Notes under the pieces: generated by a model
What the model was told of the DNA's origin: nothing
Databases searched by the model: none
The model's input: the letters and a program-made list of their open reading frames with translations, nothing else
From: Streptomyces sp. ISL-87
GTDB lineage: Bacteria; Actinomycetota; Actinomycetes; Streptomycetales; Streptomycetaceae
Direction of reading: 5' to 3'
Assembly: GCF_018614095.1 (NCBI RefSeq)
Contig: NZ_JAGGOY010000031.1
Location: 19,388 to 54,992 of the forward strand
DNA: 35,605 nt
Translations under genes and position numbers: made by a program
Part shown: in pieces, positions 1 through 6,790 of the stretch
Numbering within the stretch: position 1 is the stretch's first letter
How the letters are laid out: each line of letters begins with the position of its first letter

Positions 1-118
1 GAGGTGCCGTGCCGGGCGTCGCGACCCGGTGAACCTTTCCGGCCACGGCACTAGCCTGCGCCCCTTCGCCCGGACTCCCCCAGGCCCCGGACCGGCCGGA
101 CTGGCCGGACCGCGCCGC

Positions 119-1018
119 CTAGTCGGCCGAGAGCAGCGCCGCGGTGAGGCGGCCCGCGGCGGCGGACAGGTGGGCGCGGGCTTCGGCCAGTTGGGCCGGG
201 GTGACGCCGTGGTCGCGGGCCGCGTCGCGGATGTCGTCGCGGAAGCGGTCCAGCAGGCGGTCCAGGTCGCGGGCCGGGTCGTCGGTGGGGGTCAGGTCAT
301 CGGCCCAGCCGTAGGCGGCGGGCGCGGTGGGCGACGTATCGCCGGCGGCGGCGCCGTTGCTCCCGTTGGCGCTGCCGCCCAGCCAGGCTCCGGCCAGGCT
401 GCCCAGGACGCCGCCCGACTTGGCGAACTGCTCGTGGAGCTGGCTCGCGATGCGCTGGACCTCCTCGCGGGCCCGGTCCTGCGCCTCCTTGGCCTGGTGG
501 CGGGCCTGCTGAGCCTCCTCGCGGGCCCGGCGGCTCTCATCCTTCGCTCGCCGCGCCTGCTCCTTCCATTCCTGCTTCGCCTTGCGCAGCTCCTCCTTGG
601 CCGCCTTCCAGGAGTCGTCCTCGACCGGGGTCGCCGAGGCGGAGGCCGCGGCCCGCATCTCGCGCCGCAGGTCTCCCGCCGCGCCGCGCACGTCGGCGCG
701 GATCTCGGCGGCCAGTTCGGAGACCGAGTCGCGGATCTCCATCTCCAGGTCGGCCAGTTCACCGCCGCGGTCGGCCAGTTCGGCGCGTCCCGCCTCGGTG
801 ATGGAGTACACCTTGCGCCCGCCTTCGGTGGCGTGCGTGACCAGGCCCTCGGTCTCCAGCTTGGCGAGGCGCGGGTACACGGTGCCCGCGGAGGGCGCGT
901 ACAGCCCCTGGAAGCGCTCCTCCAGCAGGCGGATCACCTCGTACCCGTGGCGCGGGGCCTCGTCCAGCAGCTTGAGGAGGTAGAGGCGGAGGCGGCCGTG
1001 GGCGAAGACGGGCGGCAT
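119..1018 (-). CDS. PadR family transcriptional regulator with long coiled coil
   Basis: A 299-residue cytosolic regulator. Residues ~5-80 are a PadR winged helix-turn-helix: the segments YLLKLLDEAPRHGYEVI and GTVYPRLAKLETEGLV are the family signature. Residues ~85-205 are very rich in Glu, Lys, Arg and Ala (for example KAKQEWKEQARRAKDESRRA) and should form a long coiled coil. The C-terminal ~70 residues look helical (DLDRLLDRFRDDIRDAARDH). Classical PadR proteins are ~110-180 aa, so the long helical arm is an elaboration. The gene starts one base after the stop of the upstream DUF4097 gene, so the two form an operon, and this protein probably represses its own operon through the ATATCG-type site upstream of the pair. 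The inducer is unknown. Family call is firm; target is inferred. Confidence 0.9.
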   Translation of the reverse strand: MPPVFAHGRLRLYLLKLLDEAPRHGYEVIRLLEERFQGLYAPSAGTVYPRLAKLETEGLVTHATEGGRKVYSITEAGRAELADRGGELADLEMEIRDSVSELAAEIRADVRGAAGDLRREMRAAASASATPVEDDSWKAAKEELRKAKQEWKEQARRAKDESRRAREEAQQARHQAKEAQDRAREEVQRIASQLHEQFAKSGGVLGSLAGAWLGGSANGSNGAAAGDTSPTAPAAYGWADDLTPTDDPARDLDRLLDRFRDDIRDAARDHGVTPAQLAEARAHLSAAAGRLTAALLSAD

Positions 1019-1019
1019 G

Positions 1020-1937
1020 TCAAAGCACCTTCTTGTCGAGCGCGATGGGGGTCGCCGGGGTGTCGGCGGCCGGGCGGCGCAGCAGGGCGATCGCGCCGGA
1101 GACGGTGGTGGCCCGCAGGGTGCCGGTGCCGGCGCCCAGGGTGCCGGTGATCCGCTTGGCGCCGAGCTGGCCGGAGACCCGCAGGTCCTCGAAGGCGTTG
1201 GAGACGCCGCCGGTGGCAGTGTTGGCCTCCACCCGGGCGTCCGCCGGGTGCGGGAGGCGGATCGCGACCTGGCCGGAGACGGAGTTCAGCTGGATCTCCA
1301 CGGGACGCGGCACGGCGGGGTCGAGCGCCAGGTCGATGAGCATGTCGCCGCTGACCGAGTCGGCCCGTACGATCCCGCCCGCGCCGTCGACCACGGTCAG
1401 GCCGCCGGAGACGGAGCGGAAGCCGAGCTCGCCGGTCAGGGACTGGGCCTCGACGCTCCCGGAGACGGTGTGGGCCTTGACCTTGCCGGACAGGCCGACC
1501 AGCGTGGCGTCGCCGGAGACCCCGTTGACCTCGGTGCCGCCGCTGACGCCGGAGACGAAGGCGGTGGCGGTGACGGCGGCCAGCTGCACGTGGGTGGAGG
1601 CGGGGACGGTGAGGGTGACGGTGGCCCTGCGCTCCCAGGCCTTGCGGCCGGACGCGGAGGAGGACCAGGCCTTCCAGGGCTTGTCCTCGAACCACTTCTT
1701 GAAGCCCTGGGAACCGTTCCAGGGCAGGTCCTCGTAGGAGATGGTGAGGACGCCGCCCTCCTGCACCACATGCAGGGGCGGCCCGTCCACCTCGGCCACC
1801 TCGAGGCGGGCCGGGCCCTCGTCGGCGGCGACGACATTGACGGTGCCGCCGACCACGCGGACGCGGAGCTCGGTCACCGGCTCTTCGAAGGTGAGCTTCT
1901 GGGGTTCGGCAACCGACCACGTCGTCTGCTCTGCCAT
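1020..1937 (-). CDS. DUF4097 family beta-strand repeat protein
   Basis: A 305-residue protein whose second half repeats short beta-strand units around a V-S-G motif (VSGDATLVG, VSGSVEAQS, VSGGLTVVD, VSGDMLIDL, VSGQVAIRL), typical of DUF4097 'putative adhesin' proteins folding into a right-handed beta-helix. No signal peptide or membrane segment is evident, so it is probably cytosolic despite the adhesin label. The start at 1937 was chosen because an AGGAGGA ribosome site lies just upstream and the protein then begins MAEQTTWSV. An in-frame ATG at 2027 would place the promoter inside the gene. DUF4097 and PadR genes are commonly paired in actinobacteria. Molecular function is not known; a role in envelope sensing is only speculation. 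Confidence 0.85.
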   Translation of the reverse strand: MAEQTTWSVAEPQKLTFEEPVTELRVRVVGGTVNVVAADEGPARLEVAEVDGPPLHVVQEGGVLTISYEDLPWNGSQGFKKWFEDKPWKAWSSSASGRKAWERRATVTLTVPASTHVQLAAVTATAFVSGVSGGTEVNGVSGDATLVGLSGKVKAHTVSGSVEAQSLTGELGFRSVSGGLTVVDGAGGIVRADSVSGDMLIDLALDPAVPRPVEIQLNSVSGQVAIRLPHPADARVEANTATGGVSNAFEDLRVSGQLGAKRITGTLGAGTGTLRATTVSGAIALLRRPAADTPATPIALDKKVL

Positions 1938-1979
1938 GGTGCTGATCCTCCTCGGACGTACGCCTGCTCGGCACGCAAC

Positions 1980-2027
1980 ATATCGCGTCTTCTGAGAACA
2001 CGATATATCGCGGTTGAGGGAAGTCAA
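1980..2027 (-). promoter_or_regulatory. Candidate promoter and PadR operator for the DUF4097-padR operon
   Basis: On the minus strand TTGACT (2027-2022) is followed 16 bases later by TATCGT (2005-2000), a good -35/-10 pair. The -10 overlaps the perfect palindrome CGATATATCG (2001-2010). A second ATATCGCG copy lies 25 bases away (1980-1987 and 2005-2012). AT-rich ATATCG elements stand out in this high-GC sequence and are the sort of site PadR-type repressors occupy. The site is seen; repressor binding is inferred. Confidence 0.55.
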
Positions 2028-2036
2028 GCGTGTGGT

Positions 2037-2061
2037 CCGCGGGTCGCGAAACCGCCCGCGG
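2037..2061 (-). terminator. Hairpin downstream of the LysR gene
   Basis: CCGCGGG (2037-2043) and CCCGCGG (2055-2061) form a 7-bp GC stem with an 11-base loop, 63 bases past the LysR stop. There is no U-tract, which is normal for Streptomyces terminators. It could also be an incidental GC palindrome. Confidence 0.35.
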
Positions 2062-2084
2062 CGAGGCGACGACGAGTACCGGAG

Positions 2085-2122
2085 CAGACGAGTAGCCGCG
2101 CAGACGAGCAGACGAGCAGACG
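2085..2122. repeat. Short CAGACGAG tandem repeat
   Basis: The octamer CAGACGAG occurs at 2085-2092, 2101-2108 and 2109-2116, with a partial copy (CAGACG) at 2117-2122. It fills the space just beyond the LysR stop codon at 2124. No function is apparent; it looks like slippage-prone spacer DNA. Confidence 0.6.
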
Positions 2123-2123
2123 C

Positions 2124-3056
2124 TTACGCCGCCAGCAGCGGGCTGGCGTGGTGGTGGAGCCAGGCCCGGTACGGCGGGGTGCGCAGGGCGGCCTCGCGAT
2201 AGGCCGCGCGCAAGTCCTCGTAGACCTCCGCATGCGCCCCCGGCCGGGTCGCCAGCAGCAGCCGTACGGCCAGCGGGTCCCCCGACAGCGGCCGGATCGC
2301 CATGTCGTCCCGGGGCCCGGAGGTCGGCTGGCACGGCGCGACCGCCTCGCCGGAGACGATCAGCGAGGTCGCGGTGTGGTAATCGGCGTGCAGGACCGGA
2401 GGGTTCAGCCCCGCTCCGGCGAAGACCCGCCGCAGGCCGTCCCATTCCCCGTCCACCGAGGGGTCCACGGTCCACCGGTCGGCGGCCAGGTCCCGCAGCT
2501 CCACCACTGGCCGCCGCGCCGCCGGATGGTCCCGGGACATGGACACGAACTGCGGCTCCCGCTCCATCAGCACATGGAGTTCCAGTCCGGCCGGCACCCG
2601 CAGCGGGCTGCCCTCCACCTCGTGTACGAAGGCCACGTCCAGCTGCCCCGAAGCCACCATCCGGAGCAGGGCGTTGGCCGAGACGTCCACCACCAGCGAG
2701 GTCTCGGTGTCCGGCAGCCGCCGGTGCAGCCGCCGCAGCCACCCCGGCAGGGCGCGGCTCGCCGTGGAGCCGATCCGCAGCCGGGGCCCGCGCGCCACCG
2801 CCCGGGCCTCGGCCACCAGCGCGGCCATCTCCGCGAGCAGCGGGCGCGCCCGGCCGAGTACGGTGCGCCCGAAGGGGGTCGGCCGGCAACCCGTCCGCTC
2901 GCGGAGGAACAGTTCGCCGTCCAGGGCGCGTTCGATCCGGCGCAGCTGGGTGGTCAGCGAGGGCTGGCTCACGCCGAGCTGCCGCGCCGCCTTGTGCAGG
3001 CTGCCGGCGTCGGCGATGGCGCACAGTGCGCGCAGGTGCCTGACCTCAAGCTCCAT
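2124..3056 (-). CDS. LysR-type regulator, probable activator of the snapalysin gene
   Basis: A 310-residue LysR-type regulator. Residues 1-60 hold the winged HTH (MELEVRHLRALCAIADAGSL, then ARQLGVSQPSLTTQLRRIER), and residues ~90-300 are the periplasmic-binding-like effector domain. The start at 3056 gives the canonical LysR N-terminus; the open frame continues upstream to 3272 but would run through the divergent promoter. It is transcribed away from a snapalysin-type protease gene, the same arrangement as snpR/snpA (mprR/mprA) in other Streptomyces, where the LysR protein activates the protease. A dyad of LysR-box type lies between them. Function as the protease activator is inferred from this context; the family call is firm. 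Confidence 0.9.
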   Translation of the reverse strand: MELEVRHLRALCAIADAGSLHKAARQLGVSQPSLTTQLRRIERALDGELFLRERTGCRPTPFGRTVLGRARPLLAEMAALVAEARAVARGPRLRIGSTASRALPGWLRRLHRRLPDTETSLVVDVSANALLRMVASGQLDVAFVHEVEGSPLRVPAGLELHVLMEREPQFVSMSRDHPAARRPVVELRDLAADRWTVDPSVDGEWDGLRRVFAGAGLNPPVLHADYHTATSLIVSGEAVAPCQPTSGPRDDMAIRPLSGDPLAVRLLLATRPGAHAEVYEDLRAAYREAALRTPPYRAWLHHHASPLLAA

Positions 3057-3151
3057 GTCCCGAGGGTAGGCCGGGCCCGGCTGACCGCACCAGCCACTGA
3101 CAACCCACCGAATCCCGCCATTCTCACGGCAGTCGGCCCGCCGAAAACTCC

Positions 3152-3172
3152 CCGATAACCCCGCGCTATCGG
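3152..3172. promoter_or_regulatory. Candidate LysR operator between regulator and protease
   Basis: CCGATA (3152-3157) and TATCGG (3167-3172) are a perfect 6-bp dyad with a 9-base spacer, containing the ATA-N9-TAT form of a LysR (T-N11-A) box. It lies 95 bases upstream of the LysR start and 92 bases upstream of the protease start, suited to joint autoregulation and activation. Confidence 0.55.
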
Positions 3173-3263
3173 TGACTGGCATCATCCGCCGGCCCCTCCC
3201 GCTCCCGCAGACTCCGGTACCGGCACCATCCACCCCCCACACCGGATGAGCAGGAGCCCCCAC

Positions 3264-3935
3264 ATGCGCCACTCCCGCAGTTTAAGAAAAGCCTTACTGG
3301 CCACCACCGTTGGCCTCGGCCTCGCCGCCGCCCTCGGTACGGTCGCCCCCACCGCCGCAGCCGCCTCCGCCCCGGCCGCCGGCAACGCCTCGAGTTACGC
3401 CTCGTACGAGCGCTCCCAGGAGAACGAGGCCGCCAACCGCGCCTTCTTCGAGGCGGTGCAGCGCTCGGTGGCCGAGCAGCGCGCGGCGAACCCGGGCGTC
3501 CTGGCCGTGACCGTCACCTACAACACCCGCAACGCGCCGAGCTTCCGCACCCAGATATCCCGCTCCACGCAGATCTGGAACAGCTCGGTGTCCAACGTAA
3601 AGCTCCAGGAGGTGTCCTCCGGCGGGAACTTCTCGTACTACGAGGGCAACGACTCGCGCGGCTCGTACGCCAGCACGGACGGCCACGGCCGGGGCTACAT
3701 CTTCCTCGACTACCAGCAGAACCAGCAGTACAACTCCACCCGGGTGACCGCGCACGAGACGGGCCACGTGCTGGGTCTGCCGGACCACTACTCGGGCCCC
3801 TGCAGCGAGCTGATGTCGGGCGGCGGCCCGGGCACCTCGTGCCAGAACGCCTACCCGAACTCCACCGAGCGGGCGCGCGTGAACCAGCTGTGGGCCAACG
3901 GCCTCGTCGCCTCCGGCCTGGGCACGAAGGGCTGA
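3264..3935 (+). CDS. snpA: Secreted snapalysin-family zinc metalloprotease (M7)
   Basis: A 223-residue secreted small neutral protease. A basic N-region, a hydrophobic core around [11 protein letters not shown] and a TAAAASA cleavage zone make a signal peptide of ~35-40 residues, followed by a propeptide. The active site is [11 protein letters not shown] (H164 to D174), the snapalysin form of HExxHxxGxxD in which Asp is the third zinc ligand. Two further Cys pairs (GPCSEL, TSCQNA) probably form the usual disulphide. The start at 3264 follows AGGAG at 3252-3256; an in-frame ATG at 3246 lacks a site. Codons 7 and 11 (3282-3284, 3294-3296) are both TTA, the leucine codon that depends on the bldA tRNA, so synthesis is probably restricted to late growth. 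Confidence 0.9.
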   Translation: MRHSRSLRKALLATTVGLGLAAALGTVAPTAAAASAPAAGNASSYASYERSQENEAANRAFFEAVQRSVAEQRAANPGVLAVTVTYNTRNAPSFRTQISRSTQIWNSSVSNVKLQEVSSGGNFSYYEGNDSRGSYASTDGHGRGYIFLDYQQNQQYNSTRVTAHETGHVLGLPDHYSGPCSELMSGGGPGTSCQNAYPNSTERARVNQLWANGLVASGLGTKG

Positions 3936-3957
3936 CCCCGGCCAAGGCTGACCCCGG

Positions 3958-4197
3958 CTAACCTTCAGCGAGAACGTACCGCGGGCAGTCCGGGTTCCGG
4001 CAGGGACCCGGCACCCACTCCGGAATGTAGATCCCCAGCGATTTGCGCCGCCGGACCACCGTCTCGACGGGACGCCCACAGGCCGGGCACACCTGCTGCT
4101 CGCGCCCGGCCTGCGGGGCCACCGTCATGTGCTCGTGCTCGTCGTCGCGGTCGCGCTCGTGCTTGTGCTTGTGCTCGTGCTGCTGCTCACCTGCCAT
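3958..4197 (-). CDS. Small His-rich zinc-ribbon protein
   Basis: A 79-residue protein of unknown function. Residues ~4-25 are an alternating His/Lys/Glu/Asp/Arg stretch (EQQHEHKHKHERDRDDEHEH), encoded by degenerate hexamer repeats. The second half holds two Cys pairs, CPACGRP and CRNPDCPRY, separated by a basic linker (VETVVRRRKSLGIYIPEWVP), which suggests a single zinc ribbon. The start at 4197 has a GTAGGT-like site upstream and matches the ribbon-protein size; the frame is open to 4287. It converges on the protease gene with 22 bases between stops. The His-rich arm could bind Zn or Ni, but that is speculation. Confidence 0.7.
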   Translation of the reverse strand: MAGEQQHEHKHKHERDRDDEHEHMTVAPQAGREQQVCPACGRPVETVVRRRKSLGIYIPEWVPGPCRNPDCPRYVLAEG

Positions 4198-4234
4198 ACC
4201 TACACGGTAGGCCGGTTTCCCCCATCCGGCGGGA

Positions 4235-4819
4235 TCAGCGCTTGACGGCGTACGTGGTGATGACCTGGCCTCCGCCGAGGGCCACACAGCCGGTGAGTTC
4301 CAGCGGGCGCATCCCGAAACCGGCCCGGGACATCGGCATGCCGGTCCCCACGACGACCGGGTACGTCTTGACGATGTACTCGTCGATCTCGTCGACGAGC
4401 TGGGCCGCCAGGTCCGCGCCGCCGCACAGCCAGATGTCCAGCCCGTCCTGCGCCTTGAGCTCGCGGACCCTGGCCGCGACGTCCCCGCTGATCAGCCGCA
4501 CCTGCGGGTCGGGGGAGACCGTGAGGGAGCGCGAGACGACGTACTGCTCGCGCATGTGGCCGTAGGGGCTGGTCATGCCCGCCTTGAGGCCGGGCTCGTA
4601 GGTGGCCCGCCCCATGAGCACCGTGTCGAACCGCTTCGGCGCGGCGTCCTCGATCCCGAGCTGCGTACGCCCCTGGGCGGAGACCGTCTCCGGGTACTCG
4701 GCTTTCAGGTGGTCGATGAACTCCAGGTCGAGGTACGCATAGATGAAGTCCGCGTCGCCGTCCGGGGCTCCGATGAACCCGTCGACCGTCGTCGCGATGA
4801 AGTACGTGAGCTTGCGCAA
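4235..4819 (-). CDS. Dihydrofolate reductase family (RibD C-terminal) protein
   Basis: A cytosolic protein of 194 residues with the DHFR/RibD-C fold: an opening strand KLTYFIATTVDGFIGAPDGD, the middle segment FDTVLMGRATYEPG (nucleotide-binding loop region) and the late strand LDIWLCGGADLAAQLV typical of this superfamily. Members are presumed NADPH-dependent reductases; the substrate of stand-alone actinobacterial copies is generally unknown. I place the start at a TTG (4819) preceded by GGAAGAG at a 7-base spacing, because family members begin right before the first strand. The alternative is ATG at 4879, adding 20 residues. Monocistronic by spacing. Confidence 0.85.
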   Translation of the reverse strand: MRKLTYFIATTVDGFIGAPDGDADFIYAYLDLEFIDHLKAEYPETVSAQGRTQLGIEDAAPKRFDTVLMGRATYEPGLKAGMTSPYGHMREQYVVSRSLTVSPDPQVRLISGDVAARVRELKAQDGLDIWLCGGADLAAQLVDEIDEYIVKTYPVVVGTGMPMSRAGFGMRPLELTGCVALGGGQVITTYAVKR

Positions 4820-4909
4820 GCGAGTCTCTTCCGTTCGGCAGTGCCGCCGCACCGGGGCACGCCATGCAAAGTACTTCACCCGTAGTGGTTACACAAGCCC
4901 CCGCTCCGG

Positions 4910-5503
4910 CTACCCCCGCGGCTTGCGCCACATCGGCCACATCAGCGGCCCGTCCGGCAGCCGCACCGCCGTGCCCGTGAACTCCCAGCCGAGGCGCTCG
5001 TACAGCCCCTTGCTGCGCTCGCTGCTCGCCTCCAGGTACGCCGGCACGCCCTCGCGGTCGCAGCGCTCCAGCACCGGCCGCATCAGCTCCGTGCCCAGGC
5101 CCTCCCCCTGCCGGCCCGGCTCGACCGCGATCATCAGCAGGTACTCGTGCCCCTCCGAGGCCGGGTGCACCTCGCCCGTGAGCCGCCCGACCAGCTCGCA
5201 CCGCTCGTTGTCGGGGTCGGCCACGGCGCGCATCCTCGCCGGGATCTCATCCTCGCCCTCCGGCTCGCCCGCCGGGATCCGCAGCCACAGGGCGGCCGCC
5301 GAGCCGTCCACCGCGTAGTCGATCCGGCCCTCGGCCAGCGCCACGTCCACGAAGACGCCGAGAAACTTCCCGTGCACCGCCGCCCGGTGCGCGGTGTCCG
5401 GGAAGACCCAGCCGCTCACCGGGTCGTCGCGGAACGCCCGGTCCAGCAGCCGCGCCACCGCGTCCCGGTCCGACTGATCCGCCTGACGTATCTCCAGCAC
5501 CAC
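4910..5503 (-). CDS. GNAT family N-acetyltransferase
   Basis: A 197-residue GNAT-fold acyltransferase using acetyl-CoA. The pantetheine-binding motif is visible as YLLMIAVEPGRQGEGLGTEL (V-x-P-x-x-Q-G-x-G-L-G form), followed by ERCDREGVPAYLEASSERSK and the closing strand LYERLGWEFTGTAVRLPDGP. The architecture resembles small-molecule acetyltransferases of the puromycin N-acetyltransferase-like group, but the substrate cannot be read from sequence. The upstream gene's terminator-like hairpin (5570-5609) separates it from the encapsulin operon, so it probably has its own promoter. Confidence 0.88.
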   Translation of the reverse strand: MVLEIRQADQSDRDAVARLLDRAFRDDPVSGWVFPDTAHRAAVHGKFLGVFVDVALAEGRIDYAVDGSAAALWLRIPAGEPEGEDEIPARMRAVADPDNERCELVGRLTGEVHPASEGHEYLLMIAVEPGRQGEGLGTELMRPVLERCDREGVPAYLEASSERSKGLYERLGWEFTGTAVRLPDGPLMWPMWRKPRG

Positions 5504-5569
5504 GGGTCACACCCTTCGCTCACGCGTCAACGACCTTGGGTGATCCTAGAGTTGGCCCAGGAAGGCGGA

Positions 5570-5609
5570 AAGCCCCGTTCCGGCACCATGAGATGCCGGA
5601 ACAGGGCTT
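5570..5609 (-). terminator. Strong hairpin terminator after the encapsulin-cargo operon
   Basis: Arms 5570-5585 and 5594-5609 form a 16-bp stem with a single C/A mismatch and an 8-base loop. It lies ~80 bases beyond the polyprenyl synthase stop and ~65 bases before the acetyltransferase start, in the right place to end the upstream minus-strand operon. There is no U-run. Confidence 0.75.
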
Positions 5610-5660
5610 GCGTCCCGCCGTTCGAGCGCTATGAAGTCACCGCGTCACTCAACCCGTCAC

Positions 5661-5699
5661 GTCACCGCGTCGCGTCACCGGGTCGCGTCACCGGGTCCG
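5661..5699. repeat. 13-bp tandem repeat across a stop codon
   Basis: Three near-identical 13-mers of the form GTCACCGSGTCSC (5661-5673, 5674-5686, 5687-5699) span the stop codon (5688-5690) of the polyprenyl synthase gene. Because 13 is not a multiple of three, gain or loss of a unit upstream of the stop would change the C-terminus. Confidence 0.65.
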
Positions 5700-6737
5700 G
5701 CGCGTGACGAACTCCGCCAGGGCCAGCAGTCCGCCCGCCGCCCCGAGGTCCGGAACGGCCCGCGACAGCTGCTGCACCGCCCGGCCCATCCGGTCCGCCG
5801 CATGGGCCTGCGCCCAGTCGCGGGCGCCGGCCCGGTCCACCGCGTCGGCGGCCCTGCGCACGTCGTCCCCGGTCATGGGACCCGCGTACAGGGTCTCCAG
5901 CTCCTCCCCCGCCCGGGTGCCCGAGGTGAGGGCGGCCACGACCGGGAGGGACTTCTTGCGGGCGATCAGATCCGCCCCGGCGGGCTTGCCGGTGTGTCCC
6001 GGATCGCCCCAGATGCCGATCAGGTCGTCGATCAGCTGGAAGGCGAGCCCGGCCTCCCGCCCGAAGGCGTCCATCGCGTCGACCTCGTCGGGCCCGGCGC
6101 CCGCGTACAGCGCGCCGAGTGCGCACGCGCAGCCGAGCAGGGCGCCGGTCTTGGCCGTGGCCATCGTCAGGCACTCGTCGAGGGCGACGCGCGGACGCTG
6201 CTCGAAGGCGCATTCCGCCTGCTGGCCGGCACACAGCTCGATGACACAGGCCGCGAGCCGGGAGGAGGCCGCCGCCGAGGCCGGATGCGCGTCCTCCGCC
6301 AGCAGCCGCAGGGCGAGCGCCATCATGGCGTCCCCGGTGATGATCGCGTCCGGTATCCCGAACACGGTCCAGGCCGTGGCCCGCCCGCGGCGCCGGACGT
6401 CCTTGTCGATGACATCGTCGTGCAGCAGCGTGAAGTTGTGCGCCAGCTCCACGGCCGCCGCGGGCCGGACCGCGTCCGCGGCCTCGGCCGCCGGCCCTTG
6501 CAGGGCCTGGGCCGCGGCGAGCACGAGGGCGGGCCGGATGGCCTTGCCCGCGTTGCCCGGGGCCGGGCTGCCGTCCGCGTTCTGCCAGCCGAAGTGGTAC
6601 ATCGCCACGCGCCGCATCGCGCCGGGCAGGCTCTCGACCGTCCGGCGCAGTTCCGGGTTGACCGTTTCTCTTGTCCGTTCCAGCAGGGCCGCGGCCTCCT
6701 GGCCCTCGCCGGTCGTGATCGCCTCAGTGGTCGCCAT
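5688..6737 (-). CDS. Polyprenyl diphosphate synthase, probable encapsulin cargo
   Basis: A 349-residue trans-isoprenyl diphosphate synthase. GKAIRP (64-69) is the diphosphate-binding Lys/Arg segment; the first Asp-rich motif is DDVID (107-111) followed by RRR; the second is DDLIGIWGD (237-245) after FQLI; a KKSLP loop follows (261-265). It condenses isopentenyl diphosphate with an allylic primer using Mg2+; product length is not predictable with confidence. The ~25 residues before the fold (MATTEAITTGEGQEAAALLE) are polar and could be a shell-targeting segment. The start at 6737 is firm, because the 53-base gap to the shell gene contains no other in-frame ATG/GTG/TTG. It directly follows the encapsulin gene, an arrangement annotated in other actinobacteria as family 2 encapsulin cargo polyprenyl transferase. 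Confidence 0.88.
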   Translation of the reverse strand: MATTEAITTGEGQEAAALLERTRETVNPELRRTVESLPGAMRRVAMYHFGWQNADGSPAPGNAGKAIRPALVLAAAQALQGPAAEAADAVRPAAAVELAHNFTLLHDDVIDKDVRRRGRATAWTVFGIPDAIITGDAMMALALRLLAEDAHPASAAASSRLAACVIELCAGQQAECAFEQRPRVALDECLTMATAKTGALLGCACALGALYAGAGPDEVDAMDAFGREAGLAFQLIDDLIGIWGDPGHTGKPAGADLIARKKSLPVVAALTSGTRAGEELETLYAGPMTGDDVRRAADAVDRAGARDWAQAHAADRMGRAVQQLSRAVPDLGAAGGLLALAEFVTRRTR

Positions 6738-6790
6738 GGCGCGCCCCGCGCATCCCGTGAGTCCCCGATGCCCTTCGGCCGGCCGGCGGC

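Noticed and set aside
1..118. GC-rich start of the window
   Set aside because: Only short GGCCGGAC-type repeats are visible beyond the padR stop; no gene or reliable terminator can be supported.
29..1150. Long plus-strand open frame opposite the PadR and DUF4097 genes
   Set aside because: Gly/Ala/Arg/Val-rich shadow of a high-GC coding strand; no ribosome site or family motif, while the opposite strand shows clear PadR and DUF4097 signatures.
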